From the NCBI GenBank assembly GCA_045123185.1, contig JBGVIL010000147.1, positions 1-9,483 of the forward strand: 9,483 bases of DNA. The letters are read 5' to 3'. A model generated the notes under the pieces. The model saw only the letters and a program-made list of their open reading frames with translations, was not told where the DNA came from and ran no database searches. The position numbers and the translations under genes are program-made. Below are positions 4,414 through 9,483 of this stretch, piece by piece. Origin of the DNA: UBA1231 sp045123185. GTDB lineage: Bacteria; Bacillota_I; Bacilli_A; ML615J-28; CAG-313. How positions within the stretch are numbered: position 1 is the stretch's first letter; every line of letters starts with the position of its first letter.

Positions 4414-6390
4414 ATGCTTGTTAATTTAAATGAATCTCAAATTAATAAAAAAGATGAACATATTTTAGTGGGACTTTCATCATCTCCTTCAAATGAAAAG
4501 ATTATTATAACTGCTTATAAAATGGCAAAAGCTTTTAATGGGACATTGACTGCTATTTATGTGCAAACTGAAGATTTAAATACTATGAACGAAGTTGATA
4601 AAGAAAGGTTGCAAAATAATATTTCTATTGCAGAAAAACTTGGTGCTAAAATTGTCACTATTACTGGCGAAAACGTTCCTTTTCAAATTTCTGAGTACGC
4701 TAGATTATCAAATATTACAAAAATAGTGGTTGGTAAAAGTTCTAATAATAAAAGAAGTTTAATAAAAAAGCAATCACTTGTAGATCAATTGATGCCTTTA
4801 GTGACAAATATAGAAATGTATATAGTTCCAGATAGTAATGTTCAGTATAAAGAAGGTAAAGTATTATTAAAAAGAAAAACCATAATTCCATCATTTAAAG
4901 ATATATTATTAACTGTTATGTTACTAATAATAGAAACGTTAATCGGTTATTTATTTATGAATATAGGATTTACGGAATCTAATATTATTATGGTTTATAT
5001 TGTAGGAGTACTTGTTACTGCAATTTTAACAAATAGTCAGCTTTGCTGGCTTGCTTCTTCAGTTTTAAGTGTTATTTTGTTTAATTTCATGTTTACTTTT
5101 CCACATTTTTCTTTAGTTGCTTATGGAGAAGGGTATCCAATTACTTTTGCAGTTATGCTAATAGTATCATTAATTACAGGTAGTATTTCTAATAAAATGA
5201 AAAGTCAAGTTAAGAAATCAACTGAAACAGCATATCGAACTAAAATATTATTTGATGCAAATCAATTAATTCAAAACGCTAAAAATGATGAAGAAATAAT
5301 TGGCGTAACAATTAGTCAAATTAAAAAATTATTAGATAAGGAAACATTTGTATTTTTATCCAAAAATAAAAAATACTATACTAAAGTATTAGAATCTTTA
5401 GAAGAAATAACAGATTTGGAAGATGTTAATAACGAAACCATTCAGTTAGTTCTTAATAAAAATACTAAGGCGGGATATGGTACTGAATATTACAAAAATG
5501 ATGATTTTGCATACATTCCACTTAGTGGTAATAAAAATATGTTTGGTGTCGTTGTGATAAAATTGAAACAAAATCCAATAGAACCATTTGAGAATAGTAT
5601 TTTGTTATCAATAATTGGAGAATGTTCTTTAGCTATTGAGAATTACTATAATTTAAAAGAAAAAGAGTTAAATGAAATATTAGCAAAAAATGAGCAAGTA
5701 AGAGCTAATTTATTAAGAGCAATTTCACATGATTTAAGAACTCCTTTAACTTCAATTATGGGTAATTCAGATAATTTATTGTTTAATAATAAAATACTTG
5801 ATGAAGATATTAAAATACAGATGTATTCGGAAATTTATGAAGATTCATTGTGGTTAATAAATTTGGTCGAAAATATTTTATCAATTACTAAATTAGAAAA
5901 TGGAAAAATTAAATTAAATTATACTACTGAACTTGTTGATGATATTATTGATGAAGCACTAAAACATATTAATAAAAATAAAATAAAACATAGTATTATT
6001 GTTAAAAGATTTAACGATTTACTTTTAGTTAATGTTGATGTTAAATTAGTTATTCAGGTTTTTATCAATTTAATAGATAATGCTATTAAATACACACCAG
6101 AAGGATCAACTATAATTATCAGTGTTACTAAAAATGAATCTAAAGCGATTATTAATGTTATAGATAATGGTCCGGGAATAAAAGATAAGGATAAAGACAG
6201 AATATTTGAGATGTTTTACATTGGAGATAACATTATAGTTGATGGTAGAAAGAGTTTAGGATTAGGTTTATCGTTATGTAAATCGATTATCAATGCACAT
6301 GGATGTGAGATTAAAGTATCAGACAATAATCCAACAGGCACGATTTTCACTTTTGATTTGCCAATTAAGGAGGTAACAATACATGAATAA
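4414..6390 (+). CDS. KdpD-like sensor histidine kinase lacking the KdpD N-terminal domain (USP-DUF4118-GAF-HisKA-HATPase)
   Basis: A 658-residue membrane kinase; full KdpD is about 890. Domains in order: universal-stress-protein-like domain (about 15-140), four closely spaced membrane helices of the DUF4118/KdpD type (about 158-265), a GAF-like region (about 280-415), HisKA with 'SHDLRTP' (phosphoacceptor His439), and HATPase_c with N box Asn556, 'DNGPG' (584-588) and 'GLGL' (616-619). All catalytic motifs are intact. The classical KdpD ATP-binding sensor domain that precedes the USP domain is absent, and the protein starts cleanly with its own promoter, so this looks like a family architecture and not a truncation. 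The USP domain has S22-x-S24, 20 residues, then LTAIY (45-49), close to the SxS-X20-FTAxY motif linked to c-di-AMP binding by Staphylococcus aureus KdpD. Its neighbours suggest it senses potassium or c-di-AMP status and signals to the regulator overlapping its 3' end. Confidence 0.9.
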   Translation: MLVNLNESQINKKDEHILVGLSSSPSNEKIIITAYKMAKAFNGTLTAIYVQTEDLNTMNEVDKERLQNNISIAEKLGAKIVTITGENVPFQISEYARLSNITKIVVGKSSNNKRSLIKKQSLVDQLMPLVTNIEMYIVPDSNVQYKEGKVLLKRKTIIPSFKDILLTVMLLIIETLIGYLFMNIGFTESNIIMVYIVGVLVTAILTNSQLCWLASSVLSVILFNFMFTFPHFSLVAYGEGYPITFAVMLIVSLITGSISNKMKSQVKKSTETAYRTKILFDANQLIQNAKNDEEIIGVTISQIKKLLDKETFVFLSKNKKYYTKVLESLEEITDLEDVNNETIQLVLNKNTKAGYGTEYYKNDDFAYIPLSGNKNMFGVVVIKLKQNPIEPFENSILLSIIGECSLAIENYYNLKEKELNEILAKNEQVRANLLRAISHDLRTPLTSIMGNSDNLLFNNKILDEDIKIQMYSEIYEDSLWLINLVENILSITKLENGKIKLNYTTELVDDIIDEALKHINKNKIKHSIIVKRFNDLLLVNVDVKLVIQVFINLIDNAIKYTPEGSTIIISVTKNESKAIINVIDNGPGIKDKDKDRIFEMFYIGDNIIVDGRKSLGLGLSLCKSIINAHGCEIKVSDNNPTGTIFTFDLPIKEVTIHE

Positions 6391-7081
6391 TAATCCCTTA
6401 ATATTAATTGTTGAAGATGATAATCATATTAAAAATCTTATTTCAACGACTTTAAAAGTTAATAAATATAGTTATTTACTTGCTACTTCAGGTAATGAAG
6501 CAATTATGCTTGCTGTTTCGCATAAACCAGATATTATTCTTTTGGATTTAGGACTTCCTGATATGGATGGTGTAGAAATAATAAAAAATGTAAGAGAGTG
6601 GTCAAATATACCAATTATTGTTATTAGTGCAAGAAGTGATGATAAAGATAAAATTGATGCGTTAGATTTTGGTGCAGATGATTATATAACTAAACCGTTC
6701 TCCGTAGAGGAATTACTTGCTAGAATTCGTGTAGCCACAAGAAGGCTTAATAGTATGAGTGAAAAACAAGTTGAATCGGTGTTTAAAAATGGGGATTTAA
6801 CTATAGATTATAGTGCAGGTTGTGTTTATCTATATGATAAAGAACTTCATCTTACGCCAATTGAATATAAATTATTATGCTTGCTTTCCAAAAATATAGG
6901 TAAAGTGTTAACACATACATATATTACAATGGAAATTTGGGGGACTACATGGGAAAGCGATGTTGCTTCATTGCGTGTTTTTATGACAACATTAAGAAAA
7001 AAAATCGAACAAAATTCTACAGAATCAAAATATATTCAAACGCATATTGGTATAGGATATAGGATGTTAAGAATAGAATAA
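6383..7081 (+). CDS. KdpE-like OmpR/PhoB-family response regulator
   Basis: A 232-residue transcription factor. The receiver domain (about 5-118) has the acidic pair Asp12-Asp13, phosphoacceptor Asp55 in 'LLDLGLPDMDG', Ser82 and Lys104 in 'YITKPF'. The winged-helix domain (about 130-230) shows 'LTPIEYKLLCLLSKNIGKVLTH' and the recognition-helix region 'SDVASLRVFMTTLRKKIE', typical of KdpE. The start overlaps the kinase end by 8 nt (ATGAATAA), with AAGGAGGT at 6367-6374 inside the kinase gene, so the two are co-translated partners. No kdpFABC operon is in the window, and the nearest potassium genes are ktrBA, so it probably controls them or distant kdp genes (inference). Confidence 0.92.
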   Translation: MNNNPLILIVEDDNHIKNLISTTLKVNKYSYLLATSGNEAIMLAVSHKPDIILLDLGLPDMDGVEIIKNVREWSNIPIIVISARSDDKDKIDALDFGADDYITKPFSVEELLARIRVATRRLNSMSEKQVESVFKNGDLTIDYSAGCVYLYDKELHLTPIEYKLLCLLSKNIGKVLTHTYITMEIWGTTWESDVASLRVFMTTLRKKIEQNSTESKYIQTHIGIGYRMLRIE

Positions 7082-7291
7082 TCAATAGAAATATAATAGC
7101 TGAAAATGAATTATAGGAAAGTTTAACTATTTCCAAAATGGAAATTGTTCGATATGAAGGAAATAGAAGGGTAAAAGGATATTTTCTATAAGCTAATCAG
7201 ACAGTAATTTAATATCTAAATTATTAAGTAATGTTTAGAAGTAATTCATAACTATGCCTTCATTAGTAATAAGTAGGCATTTAAAATGATT

Positions 7292-7326
7292 AATCTTGAT
7301 ACAATAAAAAGTATCAAGATTTTTTT
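7292..7326 (+). terminator. Strong intrinsic terminator after the kinase/regulator operon
   Basis: AATCTTGATAC (7292-7302) pairs perfectly with GTATCAAGATT (7311-7321) across an 8-nt A-rich loop, followed by T through 7326. Being A-rich on the 5' side, it may also work from the opposite strand. It closes the potassium block. Confidence 0.88.
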
Positions 7327-7413
7327 AATAAACTTTTTTTTCAAGTTAATAATAAGAAGCTAAAACATTTTAGTTTAACGAATTAATATTATAACTTTTT
7401 TGTGATTTACATA

Positions 7414-7478
7414 TTGATAGTATAAATTATAAATTTATGTTATAATTAATCAACTGATAAATTCATACTTATTGAGGT
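7414..7478 (+). promoter_or_regulatory. Promoter and RBS of the methyltransferase gene
   Basis: An extended -10, TGTTATAAT (7438-7446), is the best element; TTGATA (7414-7419) with TATGTT 16 bp later is an overlapping alternative. GAGGTG (7474-7479) is the ribosome site for the ATG at 7490. Confidence 0.5.
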
Positions 7479-7489
7479 GTTTATTTTAT

Positions 7490-8275
7490 ATGAACAGTGT
7501 TAATAAAACATTATATATTCCTTTGTATGGTAAATCTTTTGTTAGTAAAAAAGGAATTATTTTAAAAGATCCAAAAGCTGAAGAAATATGGGAAAAAGAA
7601 CAGTTTAAATTAAAAGGCAAATCAAAATCAAAATGGTTATCTTATTATATGGGAATTCGTTCAGCAGTTTTTGATGAATGGTTAAAAGAACAAATGACTA
7701 AGTATCCTCAAGCTGTTGTAATTCATATTGGATGTGGAATGGATAGTAGAGTTCTAAGAGTAGGAACAAATAATCACAATTGGTTTGATGTTGATTTTAA
7801 TGAAGTGATTAATGAAAGAAAAAAATATTATAGTGAAGATGAACACTACAAGATGATTAGTGGAGATGTTAGAGATTCTGATTGGTTAACTAAAGTTTCT
7901 TATAATAAGCAGGCGATAGTTGTAATGGAAGGTATCAGTATGTATTTAACAAATTTAGAGTTAAAGAAATTGATAACAAATATTGGTAATCATTTTGATT
8001 CAGTAAGTTTTTTAATGGATTGTTATTCTTTATTTGCTGCAAAAATGTCTAAATATAAAAATCCAGTAAAAGATGTTGGCGTAGCTAAAGTGTATGGAGT
8101 TGATAATCCAAATTTAATAGTTGATAATAATGTTTTATTTAAAAAAGAACATGAAATGACACCAGGTAAATATATAGAAGAATTAAAAGGTTTGGAAAAA
8201 TTTATTTTTAAAAAATTATATGCCGGAAAATTATCAAAAAAATTATATAAATTATATGAATTTGAAAAACACTAA
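7490..8275 (+). CDS. PPM1/LCM-family class I SAM-dependent methyltransferase
   Basis: A 261-residue cytosolic enzyme of the leucine carboxyl methyltransferase-like (PPM1/Tcmp) family. The SAM-binding motif I is 'VVIHIGCGMDSRVLR' (about 86-100, with the family's typical CGMDSR), followed by 'WFDVDFNEVINERKKYY', the acidic strand that holds the SAM ribose, and 'IVVMEGISMYL', the family's post-IV motif. Homologues in bacteria act mostly on polyketides and other small molecules; eukaryotic members methylate the C-terminus of PP2A. The substrate here is unknown. I start at ATG 7490, about 10 nt after GAGGTG, not at the upstream TTG (7472), which would lie before the ribosome site. It is followed after 33 nt by the glycosidase lipoprotein, with no terminator between, so co-transcription is likely. 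Confidence 0.88.
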   Translation: MNSVNKTLYIPLYGKSFVSKKGIILKDPKAEEIWEKEQFKLKGKSKSKWLSYYMGIRSAVFDEWLKEQMTKYPQAVVIHIGCGMDSRVLRVGTNNHNWFDVDFNEVINERKKYYSEDEHYKMISGDVRDSDWLTKVSYNKQAIVVMEGISMYLTNLELKKLITNIGNHFDSVSFLMDCYSLFAAKMSKYKNPVKDVGVAKVYGVDNPNLIVDNNVLFKKEHEMTPGKYIEELKGLEKFIFKKLYAGKLSKKLYKLYEFEKH

Positions 8276-8308
8276 ATTAGAAGTGATAGATTAGATGTAG
8301 GTGAGACA

Positions 8309-9483
8309 ATGAAAAAAATAGTTGTATATTATTTGTTATTTTTAATCTTCTTTACTTTAAGTTCTTGTCAAATTAAAAATCCTAGTTCAGATAATGAGAA
8401 AAAAGAATCTTCTCTTTTAATAAATGGAGAAGATTATATATGCCATACAGATTTATATGATAGTAAACTTTGGTATATGAATAATTTAGATAAAATGCCA
8501 TTACCAGATCCACATGTATATGAAGAAAATGGTACATATTATATTGTTGGAACTAGTGGATTTTATATTACTTGTTATAGTACTACGGATTTTAATACGT
8601 ACAAAAATGAAGGTATAATTTATAATCCAAGATTATATAATGGCTGGGAAAACTCATATCAAGCCTTATTCGCACCTGAACTATATTGTTTTGATGGTGT
8701 ATATTATTTATACTATAGCGCAATGGATGATAATCATGTTAGAAGAAATAGCGTCGTTTACTCAGATAATGTATTAGGCCCTTATAAACCAATCGTAAAT
8801 GAAGAAGTAGATGGCTTAAATAATCCATTATTTTTAGATAAGAATATCAACAATCCAGTTCTTGATTCATCAGTTTTTTTAGATGATGATGGGGAACTTT
8901 ACATGTATTATAGTGTGGGAAACCTAGAAGGTCAACATGTAGTTGGGGTAAAGCTTATTAACCCATATACAGCTGATTTTTTGACTTATAAAGAATTAGT
9001 AAAACCTGGTTACCTTGATTCTAACTTTACTTCCAAACCATTAGAATGGGAAGAATTAAGAGAAGTTGATCAAATCGCTGAAGCCCCTTGTATGATTAAA
9101 TCAAATGGCAAATATTATCTTACTTATTCAGTTAATGGTTGTTGGAATAAATATTATAACGTTTGTTATGCGGTTTCTGATTCACCACTGGGAAACTTTG
9201 TCAAGCCATATGAAGAAGGAAAAACTTGGACTAATTTATTAATGGGCTACCCTGGTGATAAAGATAGTGAATCTTTAATATATCAACAGTGGAATGGATT
9301 TTCATCTGGAACTGCACATCATTGTTTCTTTAAAATTGGTAATCAAATGATGATTGGTTATCATGCGCATAAGAATAGAAACTGGAATAGTGATAGTATT
9401 GGTACAGAAAGATTTTTCGCAATCGATTATCTTTATTTTGATGAAACAGGTGTTCCATTTTGTAATGGACCTACCTGGTCAAT
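8309..9483 (+). CDS. Lipoprotein glycoside hydrolase, GH43-like, incomplete at the window end
   Basis: Open frame of 391 codons still open at the last base. It starts with a lipoprotein signal: charged MKK, hydrophobic core, and lipobox LSSC with Cys20, so the enzyme is anchored outside the membrane. The rest fits a five-bladed beta-propeller of GH43: 'PLPDPHVY' (Asp67, candidate general base), 'LFAPELYCFDGVYYLYYSA', 'VLDSSVFLDDDGELYMYYS' (Asp186, candidate pKa modulator), 'IAEAPCMIKSNGKYYLTYS' (Glu258, candidate acid) and a late 'GTAHHCFFK...YHAH' segment typical of the family. GH43 enzymes remove arabinose, xylose or galactose units from plant or host glycans; the substrate cannot be told from this. 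The ribosome site is the weak GTAGGTGA before ATG 8309. The gene probably continues beyond the window. Confidence 0.85.
   Translation, partial: MKKIVVYYLLFLIFFTLSSCQIKNPSSDNEKKESSLLINGEDYICHTDLYDSKLWYMNNLDKMPLPDPHVYEENGTYYIVGTSGFYITCYSTTDFNTYKNEGIIYNPRLYNGWENSYQALFAPELYCFDGVYYLYYSAMDDNHVRRNSVVYSDNVLGPYKPIVNEEVDGLNNPLFLDKNINNPVLDSSVFLDDDGELYMYYSVGNLEGQHVVGVKLINPYTADFLTYKELVKPGYLDSNFTSKPLEWEELREVDQIAEAPCMIKSNGKYYLTYSVNGCWNKYYNVCYAVSDSPLGNFVKPYEEGKTWTNLLMGYPGDKDSESLIYQQWNGFSSGTAHHCFFKIGNQMMIGYHAHKNRNWNSDSIGTERFFAIDYLYFDETGVPFCNGPTWS

Larger units (their letters stand above)
7082..7489. other. About 400-bp spacer between the regulator and methyltransferase genes
   Basis: No coding frame is convincing. 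The stretch holds a hairpin without T-run, ATTTCC-aaaat-GGAAAT (7129-7145), a longer inverted repeat ATGCCT/AGGCAT (7254-7259 with 7275-7280), a strong terminator (7292-7326) and the downstream promoter. The stacked hairpins just before the terminator could be the 3' end of the kdp-like mRNA or a small RNA. Confidence 0.5.

Noticed and set aside
285..7081. Mycoplasma-type genetic code (TGA as Trp), suggested by the very low GC
   Set aside because: All tryptophans are TGG and the RCK gene ends in TGA right before a ribosome site for the next frame.
7472..7489. TTG start for the methyltransferase adding six residues
   Set aside because: It falls before and within the GAGGTG ribosome site; ATG 7490 is correctly spaced after it.

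Overview
The window is very AT-rich. It uses TGG for tryptophan throughout and TGA as a real stop (end of the RCK gene at 4198), so it follows the standard bacterial code, not the Mycoplasma code. Strong AGGAGG-type ribosome sites, short operon overlaps, U-tract terminators and the gene families point to a low-GC Bacillota lineage, probably an anaerobic gut or host-associated relative of the Erysipelotrichia, Clostridia or RF39-type groups. The exact taxon cannot be read from sequence alone. All genes are on the + strand.

Left part (1-2025): a compact accessory cassette. A KilA-N protein (285-1109) overlaps by 8 nt a second gene (1102-1869) that joins an XRE-type helix-turn-helix to an iron-sulfur-flavoprotein-like flavodoxin domain. 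The pair is bracketed by two copies of a 75-nt structured element (128-202 and 1874-1948) that align without gaps at 60/75 identical bases. Each copy starts just downstream of its own candidate promoter, has complementary ends, and can refold its 3' strand into an alternative hairpin. In copy 1 that hairpin is an intrinsic terminator. This RNA pair plus redox-type regulator plus KilA-N protein is the most unusual part of the window.

Middle part (2026-7081): a potassium-homeostasis block. It holds KtrB/TrkH (2207-3535), the RCK subunit KtrA/TrkA (3545-4198), a 37-residue membrane peptide (4227-4340), a KdpD-like sensor kinase lacking the classical KdpD N-terminal domain but keeping a USP domain with a c-di-AMP-type motif (4414-6390), and a KdpE-like response regulator (6383-7081). 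No kdpFABC genes are present, so the kinase/regulator pair probably controls the Ktr/Trk transporter. Direct repeats upstream of ktrB are a plausible binding site.

Right part (7082-9483): a roughly 400-bp spacer with hairpins and a strong terminator, then a PPM1/LCM-type methyltransferase (7490-8275) and, 33 nt later, a lipoprotein glycosidase of the GH43 type (from 8309) that runs off the window end.
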